DNA of 40,867 nt. Origin: JBOGTC01 sp050692055 (GTDB taxonomy: Bacteria > Chloroflexota > Limnocylindria > QHBO01). Positions 27,272 to 34,882 of this stretch are shown one piece after another. Positions within the stretch are counted from its first letter, which is position 1. The number at the start of each line of letters is the position of its first letter. The notes beneath the pieces are model-generated. The model did no database searches. It saw only the letters and a list, made by a program, of their open reading frames with translations, and was not told where the DNA came from. The position numbers and the translations under genes were made by a program. The stretch lies in assembly GCA_050692055.1 (NCBI GenBank), contig JBOGTC010000069.1:1-40867 (forward strand), given 5' to 3'.

Positions 27272-29019
27272 GCCGGCACCGCGAGTAGCCCGGTGGCCGG
27301 GCGCGTGTTCAGCAGCCGGTCCGGCGAGAGCCAGGCGCGCCGCGCCACCTCCACCGCGTAGCGGAGCTGGTCGAGCTCCTCGGTGCGGTGCGCGTCGGAG
27401 GCGAGCGTGAGTGGAGCGCCTGCCTCGGCCGCGGCGCGGGCGAGCGCATCGTCGAGGTCGAGCCGCGGGCTGCCGTTGATCTCGAGCGCAGTGCCGGTGC
27501 GCCCCGCCGCCTCGAACAGCCGTGGCCAGTCCAGGGTCATCGGCTCCCGCCGGTTGACGATGCGGCCGGTGGGATGGGCAAGGATGTCGACGTGCGGGTG
27601 CTCGATGGCGACAAGTGCCCGGCGCGTCAGCTGCTCGCTCGACTGGCCCCGCCCGGTGTGGATGCTGGCGATCACGACCTCGAAGCGCGCTAGCAGGTCG
27701 TCCGGGTAGTCGAGGGTGGCGTCTGCGCGGATCTCGAGCTCGGTGCCATGGAGGATTCGGAATGGCGCCAGCACGGCGTTCAGGCGCGCGATCTCGGCTC
27801 GCTGCTCCTCGACTCGCTGTGGAGACAGCCCGCGGGTGATGCCGAGCGAGGGCGAGTGGTCGGTGAGCACGATGTACTCGCGTCCCAGGGCTCGGGCGGC
27901 GCGGGCCATCGACTCGATCGAGTCGACGCCATCGGTCCAGTCGGAGTGGGTATGCGTGTCGCCGCGCACATCCTCGAAGGTCACGAGGGTGGGCAGCGCA
28001 CCCGCCTCCGCTGCGCTGATCTCGCCGGTATCCTCCCGCAGCTCGGGAGGGATCCACGGCAGATCGAGACGCGCGTAGACCTCGTCCTCCTCCGCGGCGA
28101 GCAGCAGCTCACCTGTGTCCACCACCTTGAACCCCTTCTCGGACAGCGACAGGCCACGGGCCAGCGCGCGACCCCGCAGGGCGACGTTGTGGTCCTTGCT
28201 GCCGGTGAAGTGAACGAGATGCGTCCCCCAGGCCGCCGGAGGGCAGACCATGAGGTCGACCTGTAGCCCGTCGGCGAGGATGATGCTCGACTTGTCGGTG
28301 CCCGCGGACACGACCCTGTCGACCTCGGGCAGCCGGTCGAGCGTGGCGATCACCGCCGCGGGATCGTCGACGGACGCAAGCAGATCGAGATCGCCGATCG
28401 TCGCCCGCCGCCGCCTCAGCGACCCGGCCGGCTCGATGCGCCGGACCCCGGATGCGTTCCTCAGGCGATCGAGCAGATCGGTGACCAGGGCATCGGCATC
28501 GTGGAGCAGAAGGCGCGTGCTGCGTTGCGCGATTCGAGCGATGCCGTCGAGGATGTTCTCCTCGGTCCGCGCCGACAGGCCCTTCAGCTCTCGCAGTCGA
28601 CCGAGCTCGGCGGCGGCGCGAAGCTCTTCGAGCGACCCGACCCCGAGCTCGCCATGGACGAGCTTGACGGTGCGCGGGCCGATGCCGGGCACGTGGAGCA
28701 TCTCGAGCAGCCCATCGGGAACCTGGGCTCGCAGCCGCTCGTGGTACTCGAGCCGGCCCGTCTCCGCCAGCTCGGCGAGCTTGGCGGTCAGCGCGGCGCC
28801 GGCGCCTGGCAGCTTCGGTGGCGTGCCACGCCGGAAGAGGGCCGCAACGTCATCGGGATATCGCTCGACCGCATCTGCGACGCGACGGTAGGCGACCGCC
28901 TTGTAGACCACCTCGCCCATGATCTCGAGCATGTCGCCGATCTCGTTGAAGATCCGCGCCAGCTCCGCGTTGCTGACGACGGCATCGTGACTGCGGCGTG
29001 CGCTGCGAGGACGAGGCAT
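27268..29019 (-). CDS. polX: DNA polymerase X family protein with PHP domain
   Basis: Bacterial PolX of 583 residues, acting in DNA gap-filling repair with 3'-5' exonuclease and AP-endonuclease activity reported for the family. Order: 8-kDa-like helical domain (about 15-100), helix-hairpin-helix (VPGIGPRTVKL, 110-120), nucleotidyltransferase with GDLDLL (Asp210, Asp212) and third Asp255 in QVDLM, then a PHP domain from about 350: GDTHTHSDWTDG, TDHSPSLG, SIHTG, ILAHPTGR and SDAHRTEELD, all metal-ligand motifs intact. ATG 29019 has TAGAAT (29028-29033) eight bases before it, another leaderless arrangement. The stop overlaps the following membrane-protein start. Confidence 0.93.
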   Translation of the reverse strand: MPRPRSARRSHDAVVSNAELARIFNEIGDMLEIMGEVVYKAVAYRRVADAVERYPDDVAALFRRGTPPKLPGAGAALTAKLAELAETGRLEYHERLRAQVPDGLLEMLHVPGIGPRTVKLVHGELGVGSLEELRAAAELGRLRELKGLSARTEENILDGIARIAQRSTRLLLHDADALVTDLLDRLRNASGVRRIEPAGSLRRRRATIGDLDLLASVDDPAAVIATLDRLPEVDRVVSAGTDKSSIILADGLQVDLMVCPPAAWGTHLVHFTGSKDHNVALRGRALARGLSLSEKGFKVVDTGELLLAAEEDEVYARLDLPWIPPELREDTGEISAAEAGALPTLVTFEDVRGDTHTHSDWTDGVDSIESMARAARALGREYIVLTDHSPSLGITRGLSPQRVEEQRAEIARLNAVLAPFRILHGTELEIRADATLDYPDDLLARFEVVIASIHTGRGQSSEQLTRRALVAIEHPHVDILAHPTGRIVNRREPMTLDWPRLFEAAGRTGTALEINGSPRLDLDDALARAAAEAGAPLTLASDAHRTEELDQLRYAVEVARRAWLSPDRLLNTRPATGLLAVPA

Positions 29020-29067
29020 CGCGCGCCATTCTAGAGCGGCGCGATGGACGCTCCGTGCCGGTCCGGC

Positions 29068-29238
29068 TCAGCGCCGTGACTGGCGCAGCCAGGGAAGCGA
29101 AATCCCCAGCTGCCGTCGACCCTGACGCCTGATGGGTGCATGGACGTGGCGCCGTCGCGCTTCCTCGAGCAGGTCCTGGCGATGCAGCTCGGCCTGCAGG
29201 TCGATGAGGCTGGTGGACCGATACACAAGACGCTCCAT
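29068..29238 (-). CDS. Small basic protein, 56 residues
   Basis: The frame runs from ATG 29238 to TGA 29068. The product begins MERLVYRSTSLIDLQAELHR, is rich in Arg, His and Gln, and ends LPWLRQSRR. It has a clear Shine-Dalgarno AGGAG six bases upstream, and that site overlaps the TAG stop of the preceding tiny gene, so the two are translationally linked. Helical, amphipathic character is likely (IDLQAELHRQDLLEEARR). It may be a nucleic-acid or membrane-surface binder, but no family is recognised. It is too short for many gene finders. Confidence 0.6.
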   Translation of the reverse strand: MERLVYRSTSLIDLQAELHRQDLLEEARRRHVHAPIRRQGRRQLGISLPWLRQSRR

Positions 29239-29247
29239 GGGAGGCTC

Positions 29248-29358
29248 CTAAATAGCCCGATGCGGCTCGTCGTCGATCCCAGGCCGGCTATCCGCGCCCC
29301 ACAGGTTGGCCGCTATCCCCAGGGCCGCCAGGCCGATCAGCGCGATGATCGCTTCCAT
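29248..29358 (-). CDS. Tiny single-pass membrane protein, 36 residues
   Basis: The frame runs from ATG 29358 to TAG 29248. The product starts with a hydrophobic helix, MEAIIALIGLAALGIAANLW, followed by a polar tail beginning GADSRPGIDDEP. GAGGAG lies seven bases before the ATG, one of the better ribosome sites in the window. The next gene's ribosome site overlaps its stop. It diverges from the CGNR regulator across a 100-bp region full of repeated GTTAC half-sites, so it is probably under that regulator's control. Its size and topology are those of regulatory micro-membrane proteins; the function is unknown. Confidence 0.65.
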   Translation of the reverse strand: MEAIIALIGLAALGIAANLWGADSRPGIDDEPHRAI

Positions 29359-29372
29359 CTCCGGGCTCCTCT

Positions 29373-29457
29373 CTGTAACTGTTCCCGACGCGATTATCGG
29401 TTACGCGTATGCTAGGCATGCCTGCGTAACTTGTCAAGGCCTGTATTATGGTTACAG
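29373..29457. promoter_or_regulatory. Divergent control region with nested GTTAC inverted repeats
   Basis: CTGTAAC (29373-29379) and GTTACAG (29451-29457) are perfect inverted partners, and inside them GTTACGC (29400-29406) and GCGTAAC (29424-29430) form a second pair. TATTAT (29444-29449) is a -10 candidate for the CGNR gene, nine bases before its ATG. GATAAT on the minus strand (29393-29398) could serve the small genes. The arrangement fits an operator for the CGNR protein or another dimeric regulator. Confidence 0.5.
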
Positions 29458-29458
29458 T

Positions 29459-30088
29459 ATGACCGATCAGCACGTCGCCCAGGCCGAGCCGGAACGAGAC
29501 TCGGAGCTGTTCATAGACTTCGCGAACACGCTCGAGCTTTCCGACGGCGAGCCCGACGACCACGTCCCCGATGCAGGTGCCCTTCGCGCGTGGCTCGTGC
29601 AGCGCGAGCTGGTGCGTGGCCATCCGGCGCCATCGATGGTGAATCGTCAGATCCCCGCGTTCCGTGAGCTGCGCACTCTCGTGCGCGAGGTTGTGGCGCG
29701 CCTCGCCAGCGACCGCGCGCCGACCGGCAAGCAGGTCCGCTCACTCAATCGGGTTCTGCGCGATGGGTTGCACTACCACGAGCTGCGTCCCGCGCTCGAC
29801 GGCGCGCGGTTCACCGTGGGGCAGGTCGGCGACGAGCTCGACCAGGCGCGCGCCGCCATCGCCGGCTCACTGGCGCACTACCTGGCGGAGCACCCGGTTG
29901 ATCGGCTGCGGGTCTGTGCCGACGACGGATGCCGCTGGCTCTTCGTCGACCGCTCGCCGGCCGGACGACGGCGCTGGTGCGACATGCGCACCTGTGGCAA
30001 TCGCGCCAAGGTCGCGCGCCACCGGGCTCGTGCGAGGGCCGGTGCCGGCCGTCGTCCTAGGAGCCGATGGGGTGCCACACCGTCTTGA
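29459..30088 (+). CDS. CGNR zinc-finger family protein, probable transcriptional regulator
   Basis: Protein of 209 residues. The N-terminal helical domain with FIDFANTLELSDG matches the ABATE-type stress-response region common in this family. The C-terminal zinc finger has Cys153, Cys158, Cys174 and Cys179, the last inside the naming motif CGNR (179-182), followed by a basic RAKVARHRARAR tail suited to DNA binding. ATG 29459 is preceded by TATTAT nine bases upstream and no Shine-Dalgarno. The last 32 bases overlap the 3' end of the convergent truncated aldehyde dehydrogenase gene. Repeated GTTAC half-sites between it and the divergent small genes suggest autoregulation. Confidence 0.88.
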   Translation: MTDQHVAQAEPERDSELFIDFANTLELSDGEPDDHVPDAGALRAWLVQRELVRGHPAPSMVNRQIPAFRELRTLVREVVARLASDRAPTGKQVRSLNRVLRDGLHYHELRPALDGARFTVGQVGDELDQARAAIAGSLAHYLAEHPVDRLRVCADDGCRWLFVDRSPAGRRRWCDMRTCGNRAKVARHRARARAGAGRRPRSRWGATPS

Positions 30089-31061
30089 CTTCCACGTACT
30101 CGCCGATGAGATACGGCGACTGGGCGCGCTGGTCGAGCCAGTCGTATCGGTCCAGGCCGGATGCCGGTGGCCGAACGAGGCGCTTGATGTTCTCGACCGC
30201 GATCTCCTCGAGCGCCGCGGCCTCGGCCGGGTCGGCGCCGAAGGCGTCGAGCGCGTTCACGTCCATGTGCCCCGCCAGGTGGCCCACCAGCTCGCGCCGC
30301 AGGCCGGTGATGAGGTTCACGACGCCGCCGGGCACGTCGGACGTGGCGAGCACCTCGGTCAGCGTCACGGCCGGCAGCGGGCGCGACTCGGAGGCGATCA
30401 CAACGGCGGCGTTGCCGCTCACCACCACGGGAGCCAGCCGGCTCACGAGCCCCAGCAGCGATGACGCCTCCGGCGCAATCACGCCCACCACCCCGGTCGG
30501 CTCCGGAACGCTGAAGTTGAAGTAGGGTCCGCCCACGGGGTTCACCGTGCCGATCACCTGGGTGAACTTGTCCGCCCAGCCCGCGTACCAGACCCAACGG
30601 TCGATGGCGGCGTCCACGAGCCGCGTGGCACGCGTCCGGCCCACGCCCTCGGCCGCCATGACCTCGGCGACGAACTGGTCACGCCGCCCCTCCATGAGCT
30701 CCGCGATGCGGTACAGGATCTGCGACCGGTTGTAGGCGGTCCTGCCGGCCCAGTCCGGCACCGCCTTGCGCGCGGCCCGGACCGCGTCGCGAATGTCCTT
30801 GCGCGTGCCACGGCAGGCGTTCGCGAGCAGCTCTCCCTTTGCGCCGAACACCTCATAGGCACGCCCGGATTCCGTCCGCGGAAACGCTCCGCCGATGTAC
30901 AGCTTGTACGTCTTGCGCACGCCGATCCGCACGCCGATCCGCTCGCCTCGGCCAGCTGAGCCATTGGTCGTGGCCAGCGGCTGTGCCGCGCGCTGCTCCA
31001 GGACCGATGCGCGCCGCGCCGAAGCGCGGCGCTTCGTGGCGACCTTCGCTCGCGGGCTCAT
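30057..31061 (-). CDS. Truncated aldehyde-dehydrogenase-like protein lacking the catalytic region
   Basis: Protein of 334 residues, about two thirds of a normal aldehyde dehydrogenase. After a basic N-terminal tail, KLYIGGAFPRTESGRAYEV and the NAD-binding part (VVGVIAPEASSLLGLVSRLAPVVVSGNAAVVIASE, given in pieces: GVIAPEASS, GNAAVVIA) are recognisable, but PWN is replaced by PEA. The segment with the catalytic Glu and Cys is missing: after DAFGADPAEAAALEE the sequence moves directly to a C-terminal-like tail ending VEVKTVWHPIGS. It is most like the second, inactive half of ALDH16 proteins. It overlaps the complete dehydrogenase upstream as ATGA, so both are co-translated. A structural partner role is inferred. 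Confidence 0.78.
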   Translation of the reverse strand: MSPRAKVATKRRASARRASVLEQRAAQPLATTNGSAGRGERIGVRIGVRKTYKLYIGGAFPRTESGRAYEVFGAKGELLANACRGTRKDIRDAVRAARKAVPDWAGRTAYNRSQILYRIAELMEGRRDQFVAEVMAAEGVGRTRATRLVDAAIDRWVWYAGWADKFTQVIGTVNPVGGPYFNFSVPEPTGVVGVIAPEASSLLGLVSRLAPVVVSGNAAVVIASESRPLPAVTLTEVLATSDVPGGVVNLITGLRRELVGHLAGHMDVNALDAFGADPAEAAALEEIAVENIKRLVRPPASGLDRYDWLDQRAQSPYLIGEYVEVKTVWHPIGS

Positions 31062-32575
31062 CGGCCGCGTGCCCGGGTTCCGTTGCCGCCGGACATGTCG
31101 AGGTACGCCGCCAAGCCATGGACACCGCCTTCGCGGCCATAGCCCGACTCCTTGTAGCCGCCGAACGGCGACGTCGGGTCGAAGCGGTTGAAGGTGTTGG
31201 CCCAGACGACGCCGGCTCGCATGGCGGAAACCATCTTGAAGATGCGGCTCCCCTTCTCGGTCCAGACCCCGGCAGAGAGCCCGTATGGCGTGTTGTTGGC
31301 CTTCTCGATCGCCTCCTCGGGCGTCCGGAAGGTGAGGACGCTGAGCACCGGGCCGAAGATCTCCTCCTGCGCGATCCGGTGGCTTTGGCTCACGCCGGTG
31401 AACAGGGTGGGCGCGAAGAAGAAGCCACGTTCGGGAAGCTCGCAGTCCGGCTGAAAGATCTCTGCCCCTTCCTCGATCCCACTCTCGACGAGCTCGCGGA
31501 CTTTGGCCAGCTGGCCGGCCGAGTTGATGGCGCCGACATCGGTGTTCTTGTCGAGCGGGTCGCCCACGCGGAGCGTGCCGAGACGCGCCTTGAGCTTGTC
31601 GAGCAGCGGCTCGTAGACCGATTCCTGCACGAAGAGCCGGCTGCCCGCGCAGCACACCTCGCCCTGGTTGAAGTAGATGCCGTTCACGATGCCCTCGATC
31701 GCCTGGTCCAGCGGCGCGTCGTCGAAGACGACGTTCGCGGCCTTCCCCCCCAACTCGAGGGTCAGCTTCTTGTGCGAGCCGGCCAAGGCGCGCGCGATCA
31801 TCTTGCCCACGGCGGTCGACCCGGTGAAGGCGACCTTGTCGACCTCGGGATGACGAACGAGCTCCATGCCGATCTCGCCGGGCCCGGTGATGATGTTCAC
31901 GACCCCTGGCGGCAGGTCGGCCTGCAGCACGACATCGGCGAAGAGGTAGGCGGTCAGCGGCGTCGTGCTGGCGGGCTTGAGGACGACCGTGTTCCCCGCG
32001 GCCAGCGCGGCCGCGAACTTCCAGGCCAGCATGAGGAGCGGGAAGTTCCACGGAATGACCTGTGCGGCCACGCCCAGCGAGCGTGGATCACGGTTCGGGA
32101 AGGCGTATTCGAGCTTGTCCGCCCAGCCGGCGTAGTAGAAGAAGTGCGCCGCGGCGAGCGGCACGTCCACGTCACGGCTCTCCTTGATCGGCTTGCCGGA
32201 GTTCATCGACTCCACCACGGCGAACTCGCGGCTGCGCTCCTGGAGGATGCGCGCGATGCGATACAGGTACTTCGCCCGCTCTCGTCCCGGCAGCTTCGAC
32301 CAGTCCGATGCATACGCTCCCCGCGCCGTCTTCACGGCCCGATCCACATCGGCCCGGCTGGCATGGGCGACCTTCGCGAGCCGCTCCTCTGTGGCCGGGT
32401 TGATGACATCGAACGTCTTGCGCGGCTTCGAGGGGCGGAACTCGTTGCCGATGAAGAGCCCGTACTCCGGCTCGATCCGCACGTGATCGGTCGATTCAGG
32501 AGCGGGTGCGTACTCCCAAGGCACATCGCCGCGGGCGGCGAGGCCCCACGAGGCAGGCTTCGTGGTAAGCGTCAT
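31058..32575 (-). CDS. NAD(P)-dependent aldehyde dehydrogenase, ALDH16-like first half
   Basis: Complete aldehyde dehydrogenase of 505 residues. Landmarks: IPWNFP (about 174-179) in the cofactor fold, AFTGSTAVGK (249-258), catalytic base Glu274 in LELGGKAA, and catalytic Cys308 in NQGEVCCAGSR. FGPVLSVLTF and the late NTFNRFDPTSPFGGYKESGYGREGG are typical. The frame is open to 32710 through the dispersed repeat, but ATG 32575 has GATAAT (minus strand 32590-32585) nine bases upstream and gives a normal N-terminus. It overlaps the truncated paralog downstream, and together they recall the double-domain ALDH16 enzymes. The substrate is unknown. Confidence 0.9.
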   Translation of the reverse strand: MTLTTKPASWGLAARGDVPWEYAPAPESTDHVRIEPEYGLFIGNEFRPSKPRKTFDVINPATEERLAKVAHASRADVDRAVKTARGAYASDWSKLPGRERAKYLYRIARILQERSREFAVVESMNSGKPIKESRDVDVPLAAAHFFYYAGWADKLEYAFPNRDPRSLGVAAQVIPWNFPLLMLAWKFAAALAAGNTVVLKPASTTPLTAYLFADVVLQADLPPGVVNIITGPGEIGMELVRHPEVDKVAFTGSTAVGKMIARALAGSHKKLTLELGGKAANVVFDDAPLDQAIEGIVNGIYFNQGEVCCAGSRLFVQESVYEPLLDKLKARLGTLRVGDPLDKNTDVGAINSAGQLAKVRELVESGIEEGAEIFQPDCELPERGFFFAPTLFTGVSQSHRIAQEEIFGPVLSVLTFRTPEEAIEKANNTPYGLSAGVWTEKGSRIFKMVSAMRAGVVWANTFNRFDPTSPFGGYKESGYGREGGVHGLAAYLDMSGGNGTRARGR

Positions 32576-32643
32576 GACCGTTCGATTATCGCACTCCCGC
32601 CCCTCGAGCCTCGCGCTTGTCGTGGGCGTGGCTTGCGCCCGCA

Positions 32644-32780
32644 TTGCATGAGGTGGAGACAACGGGGAAGAAGAGCCGCTGAGCGGGCTCATCTTCCCCG
32701 CGGCTTGCATCGGGTGAAAGCGGCGGCGAAGTAACGACCCAGCTGGGCCTCTTCTTGCCCGCTACCTCCACGTGGTGCAA
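32644..32780 (+). repeat. 137-bp dispersed palindromic element, copy B
   Basis: Same length and block order as copy A at 10666-10802 but inverted relative to it. The left half folds as GGGGAAGA (A bulge/mismatch) GAGCC with GGCTC (A) TCTTCCCC; the right half holds CCTCTTCTTGCCC near the end. Ends are TTGCA and TGCAA. It lies in the 257-bp gap between the aldehyde dehydrogenase and thioesterase starts, upstream of both genes' promoters. The remaining bases of the gap hold only their -10 boxes. Confidence 0.8.
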
Positions 32781-32832
32781 CGAGCCGCGTCGACCGCGCC
32801 GAGAGCAGCGTCCGTCGCTAGCATCGTCGGTC

Positions 32833-33243
32833 ATGGACGAACGCCTCGAGTTCAGCCGCCGATGGCGCGTACGCACGTACGAGGTCGACGAGAACGGCCA
32901 CGTGAACAATGCCGTGTATCTCAATTGGATCGAGCACATCGCCGCGGAGCATGCCGAAGCCGTGGGCTTCGGGCGCGCATGGAGCATCGCCAAAGGCGGC
33001 GGCTGGGTGGTGCGGCGCCACGAGATCGCATACCGGCGACCGGCCAGACGCGACGATGAGGTAGAGGTCACCGTACGGGTGCTCCACGTCCGCGGCGTCC
33101 GTGGCACGAGGCGGACGTGGATCCGGGATGTCGACGGGACGCTGCTGGCCGATGCCACGAGCGAATGGGTCTGGGTCCGCATCGCCGACGGCCGCCCGGC
33201 GCCCGTGCCGCGGGAGATCATCGACGCCTACGCGATCTCCTAG
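32833..33243 (+). CDS. Hotdog-fold acyl-CoA/acyl-ACP thioesterase
   Basis: Single hotdog-domain protein of 136 residues of the 4-hydroxybenzoyl-CoA thioesterase class. RTYEVDENGHVNNAVYLNWIEH (trimmed here: VDENGHVNNAVYLNW, residues 18-32) carries the catalytic Asp19 followed by GHVNN. RRHEIAYRRPARRDDEVEV and RRTWIRDVDGTLLADATSEW complete the fold. It hydrolyses acyl thioesters; chain specificity cannot be judged. The start ATG 32833 has TAGCAT (32819-32824) eight bases upstream and no Shine-Dalgarno. It converges on the lipoprotein gene with one base between stops. Confidence 0.87.
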   Translation: MDERLEFSRRWRVRTYEVDENGHVNNAVYLNWIEHIAAEHAEAVGFGRAWSIAKGGGWVVRRHEIAYRRPARRDDEVEVTVRVLHVRGVRGTRRTWIRDVDGTLLADATSEWVWVRIADGRPAPVPREIIDAYAIS

Positions 33244-33244
33244 C

Positions 33245-33664
33245 CTAACGCTCGATCCGCCCGACGATCTGCGCCGATTCCGACCAGCGCACGCCGTTCG
33301 CCTCCTCGAGGTCCGGAATCGCGTCGAGGTCGAGGCCCTCCACGACCAGGCGCGCGCCGCCGCACTGTGGCGGGAACGATTCGGCGATCGCCTCGCACAG
33401 CCGGACCGTGCCTTCGGGATCCGCGAAGAGCGCACCGGTGACCACAACGCGATCGCCGCTGCCCGCAGTGGCGATCGCGTCGCTCACGCTGAGGCCCGGA
33501 CCGTCCGGCCGATCTGCGCCGTCCACCACCAGGACAGGCTCTTCGGCGACGGGACCGGCGGCCGGCGGGTCGTCGTTGCTTACAGGATCGTCGGGCCCGC
33601 CGACGGCGCAGCCGGCGAGCAGACCCAGCACAGCGGCAAGGAGGATCGTGCGTAGGAGCGGCAT
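33245..33664 (-). CDS. Hypothetical lipoprotein
   Basis: Protein of 139 residues. A signal peptide ending in lipobox LLAGC (Cys19) is followed by a Pro/Asp-rich linker and a compact domain of about 90 residues: GDRVVVTGALFADPEG, RLCEAIAESFPPQCGG, LVVEGLDLDAIPDLEE, GVRWSESAQIVGRIER. The two Cys in RLCEA and PQCGG could form a disulphide outside the membrane. The all-beta pattern recalls an OB-like fold, which is a guess. No function is known to me. It is downstream of the MGMT gene on the same strand with an 88-bp gap. AGGGAG lies very close to the ATG. Confidence 0.75.
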   Translation of the reverse strand: MPLLRTILLAAVLGLLAGCAVGGPDDPVSNDDPPAAGPVAEEPVLVVDGADRPDGPGLSVSDAIATAGSGDRVVVTGALFADPEGTVRLCEAIAESFPPQCGGARLVVEGLDLDAIPDLEEANGVRWSESAQIVGRIER

Positions 33665-33752
33665 CGCTCCCTGAGACGCCGGCGGTCCCCTCGCGGTTCC
33701 TGCCTCGTGCGGGAGCCTCGACCGCCGCGGAGCGCCTGGTGCGGCGCAGGCC

Positions 33753-34394
33753 TCAGTCCAGCGCGGGGATCGCGCCCAGACGACCCGAGCGGGCGCCTTC
33801 CAGCTGCAGGAGGAACTCCTTCCGCGCCAGGCCGCCCGTGTAGCCGCCCAGCCCCCCGCCGGAGTGCACGACGCGATGGCACGGCACCACGATCGGCATC
33901 GGGTTCGCGCCGAGCGCATTGCCGGCGGCGCGGTAGGCCCGTGGTGATCCGGCCGCGACGGCGACCTCGCGATACGTCGACAGCCCGCCGTAGGGCACGC
34001 GCGCCGTGGCGCGCAGGACGTCACCCGCAAACCCGGCCACCAGGCGCCAGTCGATCGGCACCTCGAACGAGCGACGACGCGCGGCGAAGTACTCGTCGAG
34101 CTGGCGACGGACACCATCGGTGCGCTCGGGTGCCGCCAGGATGCGCGGCGAGATGCGATCAGCCAGCTGCTGAAGCTGCGACTCGATCGGCTCGCCCGGA
34201 TACGACAGGCGGACCAGCCCGCGCCGTGTCACGAAGACGGTGAGCTCACCCAGCGGAGAATCCATCGGCGCATAGGCGACGTCGAGGATGCCCGCGTCCC
34301 CGGCACGCCGCGCCAGGCCGGCTCGCAGCGTCACGGAGTCGAACGACGCCCGCGCGGACCGCGCGAGGCGCGTCTCGAGATCGTCGGCGCTCAT
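33753..34394 (-). CDS. ogt: Methylated-DNA-[protein]-cysteine S-methyltransferase (O6-alkylguanine repair)
   Basis: Suicide DNA-repair protein of 213 residues that moves alkyl groups from O6-alkylguanine to its active-site Cys. PCHRVV holds Cys172, preceded by the helix-turn-helix RAAGNALGANPMP with arginine finger, and VPYGGLSTYREVA. GGLGGYTGGLARKEFLL completes the active site. Residues 1-40 (MSADDLETRLARSARASFDS and on) are an N-terminal extension not typical of Ogt; it recalls short zinc-free anti-sigma tails but has no clear assignment. The ATG overlaps the ECF sigma stop (ATGA at 34391-34394), so repair protein and sigma factor are made together. Confidence 0.9.
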   Translation of the reverse strand: MSADDLETRLARSARASFDSVTLRAGLARRAGDAGILDVAYAPMDSPLGELTVFVTRRGLVRLSYPGEPIESQLQQLADRISPRILAAPERTDGVRRQLDEYFAARRRSFEVPIDWRLVAGFAGDVLRATARVPYGGLSTYREVAVAAGSPRAYRAAGNALGANPMPIVVPCHRVVHSGGGLGGYTGGLARKEFLLQLEGARSGRLGAIPALD

Positions 34395-34882
34395 CGGTCC
34401 ATCTCGCGACGCAGCCGGCGCAGGCCGGCGCTCACGTTCTGCCTGGCCGCCTCCTCGGTCGTGCCCATTCGCGCGCCGATCTCGGCGTAGGCAAGGTCGA
34501 ACACGAACCGATGGACCACTGCCGCGCGCTGCTTCGGCGGCAGCGCCCTGACGGTCAGCCACAGGCCGTCGTCGGGCAGCTCGTGCGCCGGCGCCGGATC
34601 CGGCTCGACGCCGTTCAGGTCACGGGTCGGGCGGCGGGCGATGCGGCGCACGGCATCGGTCGCCTTGCGCTGGGCGATGGTGTAAAGCCAGGCACGAAGG
34701 TTGTCGGCATGGCGAAGGCGCGGGTAGGCGCGCAACGCGGACATGAAGGTCTCCTGTAGGCAGTCCTCCGCCTCGGTCGGCCCGACGCTTGCGACGAGGA
34801 ACCGGTGCAGCTCCATGGCGTGGGCATCGATCAGCGTCTCGAACGGCGGAAGATGCACGCTCAGGGAAACGCGGCGGCTCAT
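34391..34882 (-). CDS. ECF-type RNA polymerase sigma factor
   Basis: Sigma-70 family protein of 163 residues with region 2 (ELHRFLVASVGPTEAEDCLQETFMSALRAY, trimmed: AEDCLQETFMSAL; then NLRAWLYTIAQRKATDAVRR) and region 4 (LPPKQRAAVVHRFVFDLAYAEIG with helix-turn-helix AEIGARMGTTEEAARQNVSAGLRRLRR). Region 1 and most of region 3 are absent, as in extracytoplasmic-function factors. No anti-sigma gene is evident unless the MGMT N-terminal extension acts as one. Both its ends overlap neighbours by four bases: the DsbA-like gene upstream and MGMT downstream. Activation by alkylation or thiol stress is a plausible inference. Confidence 0.88.
   Translation of the reverse strand: MSRRVSLSVHLPPFETLIDAHAMELHRFLVASVGPTEAEDCLQETFMSALRAYPRLRHADNLRAWLYTIAQRKATDAVRRIARRPTRDLNGVEPDPAPAHELPDDGLWLTVRALPPKQRAAVVHRFVFDLAYAEIGARMGTTEEAARQNVSAGLRRLRREMDR

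Noticed and set aside
29031..29228. 65-codon minus-strand frame beside the PolX start
   Set aside because: It overlaps the better-supported 56-residue gene in another frame, which has a proper ribosome site.
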